From NCBI GenBank assembly GCA_965237595.1, contig CBDEFY010000006.1:744001-808000 (forward strand): 64,000 nucleotides of DNA. Direction: 5' to 3'. The notes beneath the pieces are model-generated. The model saw nothing but the letters and a program-made list of their open reading frames with translations, was not told the origin of the DNA and ran no database searches. The stretch is from UBA9611 sp965237595. GTDB lineage: Bacteria > Chloroflexota > Dehalococcoidia > Lucifugimonadales > UBA3495. The translations under genes and the position numbers were made by a program. This document shows positions 7,938-15,941 of the stretch, one piece after another (position 1 is the stretch's first letter; every line of letters begins with the position of its first letter).

Positions 7938-9338
7938 ATGTCAGTAACGATAGAACTGCCCCACGTCGGCGAATCGGTGGTGGAAGGGACCATTGGCAAG
8001 TGGCTCAAGCAGCCGGGAGACACGGTGAAGCGCTACGAGCCCCTGGTTGAGATTATCACCGACAAAGTGACCATGGAGGTCCCGTCGCCGGTTGACGGTT
8101 CTGTGGTCCGGTTGCTGGCCGAAGAAGGCGAGACCCTGCCCATGGGAGCGCCCATCGCCGAGGTGGCCACCGCCGACAGCCCAGTAGGGGCCGAGCCGGT
8201 CACTGCGGCCATCGAAGTTGAAACGGCGCCGCCGGTGCAACCCGGCGAGCCATCTGCAGCAGGAACCACCGGCTATCTGTTGAAAGACGTAACTCCAGTA
8301 GGACCAACAGGGGGCGCGGCCGTCGAGATTGACGAACCTACTGTAAGTTCGGCCCCAGCTCCCGCGGCAGAGGTTACCACTCCAGCAACCACCACGCCTA
8401 CGGCTGCTCCGGTGGGACCTTCCAGTGGGACCCGCCTGTCCCCAGCGGTACGGCGCTTGGCCGAAACACACTCAATCGATGTCTCCCAGGTCCAGGGAAC
8501 CGGACTGGGCGGACGCATCACGCGGGACGACGTTCTGAAGTTCGTGGCAAGCGGCCCAGCCCCAACCCAGCCCCCGGCCGCGGCCGCAGTTTCGGCCGCC
8601 CAAGTCGAAGGTCAACGCTCGACCGACGGGCAAGAGATTCACGTTCCGCTGACTCCGGTGCGGCGGATGATTGCCGAGGCCATGGTCCGGAGTGTGAGCA
8701 ACATACCTCACGCCTGGAGCACGGTTGAGGTGGATGTCACCGGTTTGGTGGCCCTGCGGGCTTCGCTACGGGCCGATTTTGAACAAAAAGAAGGCGTCAA
8801 CCTGACCTACCTTCCCTTCGTCATCAAGGCGGTGGTGGAGTCCCTGAAAGAAGTGCCCACCATGAACGCTTCTTGGGGTGAGGACAAGATTATCCTGAAG
8901 CAGAGGGTGAATCTGGGTTTGGCGGTGGCCGCGCCGGACGGTCTGATTGTACCGGTGCTCCACAACGCCGACCATCTCAGCATTGCTGGAATCGCCACGG
9001 CCGCCAAGGACCTGACCGACCGGGCCAGGACCAAGAAGCTGACCCTGAACGACGTGCAGGGCGGCACTTTCACTTTAAACAACACCGGAGCATTAGGCTC
9101 CTACGTCTCCGGACCTATCATCAACTACCCCCAGGCCGGCATCTTGACCACCGAGACAATCCAGAAGCGGGCCGTGGTCATCCCCACGGATTCAAATGAT
9201 GCCATCGCCATCCGTTCAATGATGAACATCTGCCTATCCTTCGACCACCGGATCAACGACGGCGCCGAGGCCAGCGGGTTCATGGCGGCGGTTAAGTCCA
9301 AGCTTCAGGCCATGGGCCCCGGCACTTCGATTTACTAG
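7938..9338 (+). CDS. dihydrolipoamide acyltransferase (E2) of a 2-oxoacid dehydrogenase complex
   Basis: E2 takes the acyl group from E1 and passes it to CoA. The 466-residue protein has one lipoyl domain (lysine 43 in TDKVTM), a long alanine/proline/threonine linker, a peripheral-subunit-binding domain (SPAVRRLAETHSIDVSQVQ through GRITRDDVL, about 160-200), a second linker and the catalytic domain ending in DHRINDG (H437, D441). It starts three bases after E1 beta, so the two are translated together. No E3 dihydrolipoamide dehydrogenase gene is in the window; insertion sequences follow directly. Confidence 0.95.
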   Translation: MSVTIELPHVGESVVEGTIGKWLKQPGDTVKRYEPLVEIITDKVTMEVPSPVDGSVVRLLAEEGETLPMGAPIAEVATADSPVGAEPVTAAIEVETAPPVQPGEPSAAGTTGYLLKDVTPVGPTGGAAVEIDEPTVSSAPAPAAEVTTPATTTPTAAPVGPSSGTRLSPAVRRLAETHSIDVSQVQGTGLGGRITRDDVLKFVASGPAPTQPPAAAAVSAAQVEGQRSTDGQEIHVPLTPVRRMIAEAMVRSVSNIPHAWSTVEVDVTGLVALRASLRADFEQKEGVNLTYLPFVIKAVVESLKEVPTMNASWGEDKIILKQRVNLGLAVAAPDGLIVPVLHNADHLSIAGIATAAKDLTDRARTKKLTLNDVQGGTFTLNNTGALGSYVSGPIINYPQAGILTTETIQKRAVVIPTDSNDAIAIRSMMNICLSFDHRINDGAEASGFMAAVKSKLQAMGPGTSIY

Positions 9339-9435
9339 GCTGCTAGTGCCGAGTTTCGGAATCGGCCGTTGAGGTCATCCGTTCGTCCTTGTATCTTAAA
9401 CCAGGACGTGGCAGGCCGAATCGTCCTAGCAGCCT
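9337..9435. repeat. 10 bp inverted repeat after the E2 gene
   Basis: AGGCTGCTAG (9337-9346) and CTAGCAGCCT (9426-9435) are exact reverse complements 79 bases apart. The first overlaps the E2 stop codon and the second runs into the left end of the IS1182 element. It may be chance or an operon-end stem; there is no T-run. Confidence 0.35.
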
Positions 9436-10904
9436 GTCCGAGTAATACGGGGCAATTAGGGGTAAAATAGAGGCCAAGCTGGGTTGAGGAGGCAGGGATG
9501 AGCAAGACCTTTCGCCGCTATGAGCCGGATCAGATGCTGCTGATGCCGGTGGCCCTTCAGGAGTGGCTACCAGCAGATCATATGGCCTATTTCATCTCCG
9601 ATGTGGTGGACCATTTGGACCTGAAGGAAATCCTGAGCACGTATGAGGGTGAGGAGCGAGGCTATCCTCCCTACCATCCGGTGATGATGGTGAAGGTGCT
9701 GGTATACGCCTACTGTGCTGGGGTGCCCTCCTCCCGGCGCATCGAGAAGCGTCTCCATGAGGATATCGCCTTCCGAGTGCTGGCGGCCAATAACACTCCC
9801 GACTTCCGCACCATCTCCGACTTCCGCAAGGAGCACCTGGTAGCTCTAGGTGGTCTCTTCCTAAAGGTGTTGGAACTATGCCGGCAGGCCGGGCTGGCCA
9901 AGCTGGGGCACGTTTCCCTGGATGGGACTAAGGTGAAGGCCAACGCTTCCAAGCATAAGGCCATGAGCTACGGCAAGATGAAGGAGAAAAGGGCACGACT
10001 GGAGGCTGAGGTTGAGGAGCTATTTCGGAGGGCTCAGGAGGCGGACGAAGCGGAGGACCGGTGCTACGGGAAGGACCGTCGCGGGGATGAGTTACCCGTG
10101 GAGTTGGCCTTTCGAGAAAGCCGACTGAAAAGGATTAGAGAGGCTCAGGAGGCCCTGGAAGCGGAGGCCCAAATCCACGGAAAGGAAGTCCCGGAGGATA
10201 AGGCCCAGCGGAACTTCACCGACCCGGACTCCCGAATAATGCCAGGGCCCGGGGGCAAGGAGTTCAGCCAATCTTACAACTGTCAGGCGGCGGTGGACAG
10301 CGCTTATCAGGTCATCGTGGCGGCCGATGTTACCAAGCAACCCTCGGACCACGGCTGGGCCCTACCCCTGGTGAAGGAGATCGAAGACAATACCGGCACT
10401 CTGCCCAGAGAGGCATCAGCCGATGCTGGTTACTACTCGGCCCAAGCTGTAGAAGAGCTATACGCCCTGGGGGTAGACCCCTTCATCCCACCAGATAAGA
10501 CCCGGCATGGAACGGTGATACCGTCGGCACCCCGAGGTCGGATTCCCAGGCATCTGTCGACGGCGGACCGGATGCGTCGAAAGCTGAGAACCCAGCGGGG
10601 TCGGCAACGCTACGCCCTGAGAATGGGGACGGTGGAGCCGGTCTTCGGGCAGATCAAACAGGGCCGGGGCTTCCGGCAGTTTCTGCTCCGAGGATTAGAG
10701 AAGGTGAAGTTGGAGTGGAAGCTAATATGCGCCGGACACAACCTGCTCAAGCTCTTCTCTGCCCTGAAAACAAGCCACACTAAGCCAGGGAGTCGAGTAG
10801 TGGCGTAAGAGTCTATGTTTGACGCCCGCTGATCAGGAGCCCCGACGGCAGCAAAGACTTACCCCTAACGCCCCAACTCCCATTAGCAATTACCCAGACA
10901 GGCT
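9431..10904 (+). mobile_element. IS1182-family insertion sequence
   Basis: The element is about 1,474 bp. Its ends are inverted repeats AGCCTGTCCGAGTAAT (left) and the reverse complement of AGCCTGTCTGGGTAAT (right). CCTAG flanks both sides (9425-9429 and 10905-10909), a possible target duplication. The right-hand CCTAG was itself the target of the IS630 element that follows. One transposase gene fills it. Confidence 0.8.
9498..10808 (+). CDS. IS1182-family transposase
   Basis: The 436-residue DDE transposase has the N-terminal DUF772-type region (YPPYHPVMMVKVLVYAYC, TPDFRTISDFRKEH), the first aspartate in SLDGTKVKANASK, a charged coiled region (160-240), and the RNase H-like core with FTDPDSRIM, ADAGYYS and VEPVFGQIKQGRGFR. 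The frame is intact, so the element may still be active. GAGGAGGCAGG precedes the ATG. Confidence 0.93.
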   Translation: MSKTFRRYEPDQMLLMPVALQEWLPADHMAYFISDVVDHLDLKEILSTYEGEERGYPPYHPVMMVKVLVYAYCAGVPSSRRIEKRLHEDIAFRVLAANNTPDFRTISDFRKEHLVALGGLFLKVLELCRQAGLAKLGHVSLDGTKVKANASKHKAMSYGKMKEKRARLEAEVEELFRRAQEADEAEDRCYGKDRRGDELPVELAFRESRLKRIREAQEALEAEAQIHGKEVPEDKAQRNFTDPDSRIMPGPGGKEFSQSYNCQAAVDSAYQVIVAADVTKQPSDHGWALPLVKEIEDNTGTLPREASADAGYYSAQAVEELYALGVDPFIPPDKTRHGTVIPSAPRGRIPRHLSTADRMRRKLRTQRGRQRYALRMGTVEPVFGQIKQGRGFRQFLLRGLEKVKLEWKLICAGHNLLKLFSALKTSHTKPGSRVVA

Positions 10905-11000
10905 CCTAGTACTCAGTCAACTTGGTTTTGGGATTTGTTTAAGAAAGGGGCCAATTGAGCTATCCTGCCTGGTGGGAAGTGTTGATGGCGGGAGTGGCTA

Positions 11001-11474
11001 ATGATGGTCAGGGACAAATACGCGGTGCGGCTGGCACAGGAACAACGGGAAGAGCTCCAGCGACTGATCCGGGTTGGCAAAAACTCAGCCCGAGTGACCG
11101 CTAGAGCGCGGATTCTCCTAAAGAGCGACGAGGGTTGGGCGGCACCCCAAGTGGCCGAAGCTTTGGATGTGGCCCTGAGCACCGTATACCGGGTCAAGCA
11201 GCGCTTTGCCGAAGAAGGGTTGGAGAGGGTTTTGCAGGACCGTCCCCAGGCCAACCGGCCCCGGAAGTTGGACGACCGGGGCGAAGCCCACCTGATTGCT
11301 TTGGCCTGCAGCCCGCCGCCGGAAGGGCATGACCACTGGACCCTGCGTCTGCTGGCCGGGAAGGTGGTCGAGTTGGGGCTGACGCCCTCCATGTCCCACG
11401 AGGGGGTGCGCAAGCGTCTCAAAAAAACGCCCTCAAGCCGTGGCAGAAGAAGGAGTGGTGCATTCCCAAGGTGA
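11001..11474 (+). CDS. IS630-family transposase, N-terminal reading frame
   Basis: It encodes the helix-turn-helix DNA-binding part (VAEALDVALSTVYRVKQRF) of an IS630 transposase. At a run of seven A (11421-11427) the protein continues in the -1 frame (KNALKPWQKKEWCIPKVSAEF). A -1 slip there gives one normal 375-residue protein. In the zero frame it ends after 18 unrelated residues at 11474. IS630 elements of this two-frame type are known, so the slip may be programmed. Confidence 0.88.
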   Translation: MMVRDKYAVRLAQEQREELQRLIRVGKNSARVTARARILLKSDEGWAAPQVAEALDVALSTVYRVKQRFAEEGLERVLQDRPQANRPRKLDDRGEAHLIALACSPPPEGHDHWTLRLLAGKVVELGLTPSMSHEGVRKRLKKTPSSRGRRRSGAFPR

Positions 11475-12127
11475 GCGCGGAATTTGTGGCTAACATGGAG
11501 GATGTCCTGGATCTCTACGCCGAACCCTATGATCCCCAACGTCCGGTGGTTTGCTTTGACGAGACATCCACCCAGTTGTTGGCGGAGACCCAGCCCGCTC
11601 TGCCGCCCCGGCCGGGACTTCCGCTGCGGCAGGACTACGAATACCGGCGGGAGGGTACCCGCAACCTGTTCTTGGCCTGCGAGCCCTTGGCGGGTTGGCG
11701 AGGGGTGGCGGTCACGGAGCGGCGCACGATGCAAGACTTCGCCCGCCGGATGCGCTGGCTGGCGGATGAAGCCTACCCGGAAGCCGAGGTGGTAAGGGTT
11801 GTCTTGGACAATCTGAATACCCATCGCCGGGCATCGCTGTACGAGACTTTCCCGGCTGAGGAAGCCCGGAGGATTGCCAGGCGGCTGGAGTTTCATTACA
11901 CGCCCAAGCACGGGAGTTGGTTGAACATGGCGGAGATCGAGTTCAGCGTCCTGTCCCGCTCCTGCCTGAAGCAGCGGCTCTCCGGCGAGGAGGCCCTCAG
12001 GAGGGAAGTCGATGCTCTGGTCAAGGAGCGCAACGCCGCCAGAGCCACCATCAACTGGCGGTTCAACACCCGGGACGCACGAACCAAACTTCACCGCCTT
12101 TACCCTTCCGATTTTACGGTTGACTGA
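11471..12127 (+). CDS. IS630-family transposase, catalytic reading frame
   Basis: It holds the DDE catalytic domain: CFDETSTQLL, VLDNLNTHRRASLYE and HGSWLNMAEIEFSVLSRSC. It can be expressed as a -1 fusion from the upstream frame through the A7 run, or from the GTG at 11471, which overlaps the upstream TGA by four bases (GTGA). The stop lies just before the right inverted repeat. Confidence 0.88.
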   Translation: MSAEFVANMEDVLDLYAEPYDPQRPVVCFDETSTQLLAETQPALPPRPGLPLRQDYEYRREGTRNLFLACEPLAGWRGVAVTERRTMQDFARRMRWLADEAYPEAEVVRVVLDNLNTHRRASLYETFPAEEARRIARRLEFHYTPKHGSWLNMAEIEFSVLSRSCLKQRLSGEEALRREVDALVKERNAARATINWRFNTRDARTKLHRLYPSDFTVD

Positions 12128-12133
12128 GTACTA

Positions 12134-12277
12134 GGCTTTTTAGGCCGAGGCTCAGCGAGGCCGCCACGTCCTCCCCGCCCAGAGCCCGAACAGTTGACTG
12201 GGCGGCAGCCCGTATCAAGCAAGGCTGGGCCGGTGCCGGGGGACCAATGAGGGGAACCAGTGATGGGAGGTAGATGG
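12134..12277 (+). ncRNA. untranslated region upstream of IS110 transposase, possible bridge RNA
   Basis: IS110-type elements carry a structured guide (bridge) RNA in the non-coding sequence beside the recombinase gene. This stretch has a stem CGCCCAG/CTGGGCG (12176-12182 and 12198-12204) around a 15-base loop, and lies just upstream of the gene. The element ends are not defined, so this is only a candidate; in IS1111-type relatives the RNA lies downstream (13226-13344). Confidence 0.25.
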
Positions 12278-13225
12278 ATGGAAGATTCGCAGGTGTTCAT
12301 AGGTATCGATGTTTCCAAGAGCTGCTTGGATGTGGCTTCCAGGCCCACGGGTGAAGTGTGGCAGGTCACGAACGATGCGAACGGCATCGGTGCTCTGGCC
12401 CAGCGGCTGACGGGGATGAGCCCTTCCTTGGTTGTGCTCGAGGCCACGGGAGGTCTGGAGTGGGAGCTCACCGCTGAGCTGGCGGCGGTCGGTCTTCCAG
12501 TGGCGGTGGTCAACCCCAGACACGTAAGGGACTTCGCCCGGGCTGCTGGCGCCCTGGCTAAGACCGACGCCTTGGACGCCCAGGTGTTGGCCCACTTTGG
12601 GCAGGCGATGGAGCCTAAGCCCAGGCTTCTTCCTGACCCAGACGCCCAAGACCTGCAGGCCATGGTTGGCCGCCGGCGGCAGTTGGTGGAGATGATTACC
12701 GCGGAGAAGAACCGCCGGAGGACCGTGATTGCTCGGATCCGTCCTCAGGTGGAAGAACATATCCGCTGGCTGGAAAAAAGCTTGGAGGACCTGGACCAAG
12801 ACCTGGACAGCTTCATCCGCTCCAGTCCCATGTGGCGGACCAAAGAAAGGGTCATAAGGAGCGCTCCTGGCGTTGGCCCGGTATTCACGGCAACCGTTTT
12901 GGCCAATCTGCCAGAATTGGGCACGATGAACCGGGGTCAAGTCGCCGCGCTGGTGGGCGTAGCACCGTTCAATAGGGACAGTGGAACGCTCCGAGGCAAG
13001 CGCACTGTTTGGGGAGGACGCCGTCACGTGAGGGCGGCCCTTTACATGGCGGCCTTGGTGGCGACCCGGTACAATCCGGTGATCAAAGAGTTTTATCAAC
13101 GGCTATGCTCCATGGGCAAACCCAAGAAAGTGGCCTTGACGGCCTGTATGCGCAAGCTCTTGGTCATTCTAAATTCCATGGTGAAACATGGCAGAGAGTG
13201 GCAGCCAAACCTTCAAACGCCTTGA
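12278..13225 (+). CDS. IS110-family recombinase/transposase
   Basis: The 315-residue protein has an N-terminal RuvC-like DEDD domain (GIDVSKSCLDV, VLEATGGLEW, AKTDALDAQVLAHF) and the C-terminal Tnp domain with the conserved serine in FNRDSGTLRGKR. Such enzymes integrate without target duplication, guided by an element-encoded RNA. The ATG at 12278 follows GGGAGG at seven bases and is preferred to earlier in-frame ATGs. The frame is intact. The element boundaries could not be fixed. Confidence 0.92.
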   Translation: MEDSQVFIGIDVSKSCLDVASRPTGEVWQVTNDANGIGALAQRLTGMSPSLVVLEATGGLEWELTAELAAVGLPVAVVNPRHVRDFARAAGALAKTDALDAQVLAHFGQAMEPKPRLLPDPDAQDLQAMVGRRRQLVEMITAEKNRRRTVIARIRPQVEEHIRWLEKSLEDLDQDLDSFIRSSPMWRTKERVIRSAPGVGPVFTATVLANLPELGTMNRGQVAALVGVAPFNRDSGTLRGKRTVWGGRRHVRAALYMAALVATRYNPVIKEFYQRLCSMGKPKKVALTACMRKLLVILNSMVKHGREWQPNLQTP

Positions 13226-13344
13226 CATCCAAGACAGTTGCTGAGCCCCGTCGAAGGGCCTCGGCTTCGGCTAGGTCATGGTTCGACGGAGCCGACCACG
13301 AACCGTTGGTAACGCGGATTATCGGTAGGAAGTTCTAAACCACT

Positions 13345-14016
13345 ATGCCTCCCCTGACCGTTTGCCGCGCCGTCTGGCTCGGCAATATCGATTACCTCGA
13401 AGCCCGCGACCTGCAACTGGCGCTGGTGGAAAAGGTCCACTCTGGCCAGGAACCCAACACTCTGCTCCTGTTGGAGCACCCCCACGTCTACACCAAGGGC
13501 CGTCTGAGTAAACAGTCGGACGTCCTGCTGCCCGAAGAAGAGCTTGCGGCCAGGAGAGTCCCGGTCTACGAGACCGACCGGGGCGGCCTGGTGACCTACC
13601 ACGGGCCAGGACAGTTGGTGGCCTACCCCATCGTGAACCTCAAAATTTGGGGCGGGCCGGTCAAGTACGTCCGGGCCTTGGAGCAGGTGATAATCGCCAC
13701 TCTGGCTGAAATGGGCGTCACCGCCCACTGCGAGTCCGGGAACACCGGCGTCTGGACCGACCGAGGAAAGATTGCCGCCCTCGGCGTGAAGATCAGCCGA
13801 GGCATCACCTTCCACGGCTTCGCCGTTAACGTGAACACCGACCTAACCTACTACCAGAACATCATCCCCTGCGGAATCTCAGACCGGCCCGTAACTTCCC
13901 TGGCCGAGATATTGGGTGAGCCGGTTGACATGGAGTTGGTGAGGTACGGGTTGGTCTACCAATTCGGGCGAGAGTTTGGGTTTCGGATGGAGGAAGTGGG
14001 GCGGATGGCGTATTAA
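13345..14016 (+). CDS. lipB: lipoyl(octanoyl) transferase LipB
   Basis: It moves octanoate from acyl carrier protein to the lipoyl domain lysine of E2-type proteins, the first step of lipoate assembly. The 223-residue sequence shows the family motifs RGGLVTYHGPGQLVAYP (about 74-90), GNTGVWTDRGKIAALGVKI with the catalytic lysine, GFAVNVNTDL, and the nucleophilic cysteine in IIPCGI. Its place just beyond the E1-E2 operon fits joint function. The two loci are now separated by three insertion sequences. lipA is not in the window. Confidence 0.96.
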   Translation: MPPLTVCRAVWLGNIDYLEARDLQLALVEKVHSGQEPNTLLLLEHPHVYTKGRLSKQSDVLLPEEELAARRVPVYETDRGGLVTYHGPGQLVAYPIVNLKIWGGPVKYVRALEQVIIATLAEMGVTAHCESGNTGVWTDRGKIAALGVKISRGITFHGFAVNVNTDLTYYQNIIPCGISDRPVTSLAEILGEPVDMELVRYGLVYQFGREFGFRMEEVGRMAY

Positions 14017-14032
14017 CAAGCCACGGGCTTGT
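14016..14032 (+). terminator. short hairpin after lipB
   Basis: ACAAGCC and GGCTTGT pair around a three-base loop directly after the lipB stop. No T-run follows, so termination here would be weak. Confidence 0.35.
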
Positions 14033-14127
14033 GCACAATGGCTATTGATTTTTATTAGCAAACGAATAGATTTAACCCATGACTCTCGTCTCTTGACCAC
14101 GAGATCAATTTGCTCCACAATGATAAT

Positions 14128-14196
14128 TAAAGGTTCCTCCCCGGTGAAAGTGCCCATGGGGCACTGCCTTTAGGCTAGCCGGGGAGGTCTTTTTTT
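14128..14196 (+). terminator. structured intrinsic terminator with pseudoknot potential
   Basis: An outer stem CCTCCCCGG/CCGGGGAGG (14136-14144 and 14179-14187) encloses an inner stem AGTGCCC/GGGCACT (14149-14165). It is followed by TCTTTTTTT. The bases TAAAGG just upstream (14128-14133) can pair with CCTTTA in the internal loop (14167-14172), which would make a pseudoknot. The T-run makes it a strong terminator; the extra pairing suggests a structured RNA or regulatory element. Confidence 0.7.
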
Positions 14197-14210
14197 GTTT
14201 GGAGTGTACT

Positions 14211-14540
14211 TTGGCATACCTTTACGTTTTCATAGACGAATCAGGAAACTACGACTTTTCGCCGAGTGGGACCGATTATTGGATTCTTACCAGTTTAATC
14301 ACAGAGGACATTCGGCCCGGCCTGATTGAACTCTATGACCTCAAACACAAACTAATAGATTTAGGAACCAACCTCGAGTACTTTCACGCCGCAGAAGACC
14401 GTCAAGCAGTGCGAAATGAGGTATTCGAAATTATCCACAATCTCGACAACATCCGGGCTGATTCAGTGGTCGTGGACAAAAGAAAAACAGGTCCATCAAT
14501 TCGTCCAATTGACAAATTTTATCCGGTGATGCTGGAGAAC
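14211..14540 (+). pseudogene. DUF3800 protein, truncated by IS3
   Basis: The frame starts at a TTG six bases after GGAG and begins YLYVFIDESGNYDFS, the signature of DUF3800 proteins (predicted RNase H-like fold, function unknown, often on mobile elements). It is cut after about 110 residues by the left end of an IS3 copy at 14541; family members are usually 200-250 residues. The missing part is not elsewhere in the window. Confidence 0.8.
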
Positions 14541-14630
14541 TGAGGTGGACCCGGAAATTCGGACAGGTGGTTAAGTGAGAGTTCTGCTCCTAAAATAGCC
14601 ACAGCTGTTGCTGTGACGGAGGAGTGGGAC

Positions 14631-14915
14631 ATGTCAAAAGAGCGGAGGAAGCACAGCCCAACATTCAAGGCCAAGGTGGCCCTGGAAGCGGTGAAGGGTG
14701 AAGAGACGGTGGCCCAACTGGCCGCCCGCTACGAGGTCCATCCCGGGCAGATCCAGGCCTGGAAGAAGTCCTTGTTGGAAGGAGCGGTCGGCGTCTTTGG
14801 TGGGAACCAAGACAAACGCCAGAAGAGCGATGGGGTCCTTGTTGCCCGGCTCTATCAGCAGATCGGCCAACTGAAGGTTGAGCGGGATTTCTTGGCGGAG
14901 AGGCTCGGTCCATGA
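14631..14915 (+). CDS. IS3 transposase OrfA (copy A)
   Basis: This is the helix-turn-helix DNA-binding subunit: KHSPTFKAKVALEAVKGEE, VAQLAARYEVHPGQIQAWK, then a leucine-rich C-terminal helix. The ATG at 14631 follows GGAGGAG. It overlaps orfB by ATGA, so the two are translated in succession or joined by -1 frameshifting, as usual in IS3. The frame is intact. Confidence 0.88.
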   Translation: MSKERRKHSPTFKAKVALEAVKGEETVAQLAARYEVHPGQIQAWKKSLLEGAVGVFGGNQDKRQKSDGVLVARLYQQIGQLKVERDFLAERLGP

Positions 14916-15566
14916 GCCGGGAGCGGCGGCGGGAGATGGTGGACCGGCGGCACCCAGCCTTGTCCACAGTGAGACAGTGCGCCTTACTGAGCATCAGCAG
15001 GTCCAGCCTAAACTACCGGCGCAAGGGGACTTGCTTGGAGAACCTGACCGTGATGAAGGCGATGGACCACCAGTACCTAAGTACCCCCTTCTACGGGTCG
15101 CGGCGCATGAGGGTCTGGCTGGGCACTCAAGGTCACAGGGTGAACCGGAAGCGGGTCCAGCGTCTGATGCGGACCATGGGACTACGTGCCATCTACCGGT
15201 GGCCCCGGACCAGCAAGCCGGGGCCAGGGCACAAGGTGTATCCCTACCTCCTGAGCGGCATGGAGATCACCAGACCAAATCAGGTGTGGGCCGCCGACAT
15301 CACCTACATCCCCATGGCCAAGGGTTTCTTATACCTGGTGGCCATCATGGATTGGTACACGCGGTACGTGGTGGCCTGGCGTCTTTCCAACACCTTGGAT
15401 GCTGATTTCTGTGTCGAGACATTGTGAGGAAGCGCTTGGCAAGGGGAAGCCAGAGGTCTTCAACACCGACCAGGGCAGCCAGTTCACCGGCGAAGCCTTT
15501 ACCGGTCTCCTAGAGCAGCACGGAGTGAGAATCAGCATGGACGGGAAGGGACGCTACACCGACAAC
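14912..15566 (+). pseudogene. IS3 transposase OrfB (copy A), frameshifted and truncated
   Basis: It matches copy B until an extra T near 15424 (ATTGTGAGG instead of ATTGGAGG) creates a stop at 15425-15427. The rest of the frame runs to 15566, where copy B begins, so the last catalytic glutamate is missing. The first aspartate (WAADITYIPM) is intact. Confidence 0.88.
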
Positions 15567-15656
15567 TGAGGTGGACCCGGAAATTCGGACGGGTGGTTAA
15601 GTGAGAGTTCTGCTCCTAAAATAGCCACAGCTGTTGCTGTGAGGGAGGAGTGGGAC

Positions 15657-15941
15657 ATGTCAAAAGAGCGGAGGAAGCACAGCCCAACATTCAAGGCCAA
15701 GGTGGCCCTGGAAGCGGTGAAGGGTGAAGAGACGGTGGCCCAACTGGCCGCCCGCTACGAGGTCCATCCCGGGCAGATCCAGGCCTGGAAGAAGTCCTTG
15801 TTGGAAGGAGCGGTCGGCGTCTTTGGTGGGAACCAAGACAAACGCCAGAAGAGCGATGCGGTCCTTGTTGCCCGGCTCTATCAGCAGATCGGCCAACTGA
15901 AGGTTGAGCGGGATTTCTTGGCGGAGAGGCTCGGTCCATGA
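15657..15941 (+). CDS. IS3 transposase OrfA (copy B)
   Basis: It is the same 94-residue helix-turn-helix subunit as in copy A, with one substitution (alanine for glycine in KSDAVLVARL). The ATG at 15657 follows GGGAGGAG. It overlaps orfB by four bases (ATGA). Confidence 0.9.
   Translation: MSKERRKHSPTFKAKVALEAVKGEETVAQLAARYEVHPGQIQAWKKSLLEGAVGVFGGNQDKRQKSDAVLVARLYQQIGQLKVERDFLAERLGP

Larger units (their letters stand above)
10907..12133 (+). mobile_element. IS630-family insertion sequence with TA target duplication
   Basis: Perfect terminal inverted repeats GTACTCAGTCAAC (10909-10921) and GTTGACTGAGTAC (12119-12131) are bounded by TA on both sides, the TA duplication expected of IS630/Tc1-mariner elements. 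It sits inside the sequence CCTAGG next to the right end of the IS1182 element, so it arrived after it. Confidence 0.9.
14541..15566 (+). mobile_element. IS3-family element, left part only (copy A)
   Basis: It starts with the terminal repeat TGAGGTGGACCC and matches copy B base for base except at a few sites, but stops after ACACCGACAAC, where copy B begins. The missing right part has exactly the sequence that opens this window. Confidence 0.9.

Noticed and set aside
14613..14630. Upstream starts for the IS3 orfA genes
   Set aside because: The ATG directly after GGAGGAG (14631, 15657, 41691) is the standard start; the earlier codons lie in the ribosome site itself.
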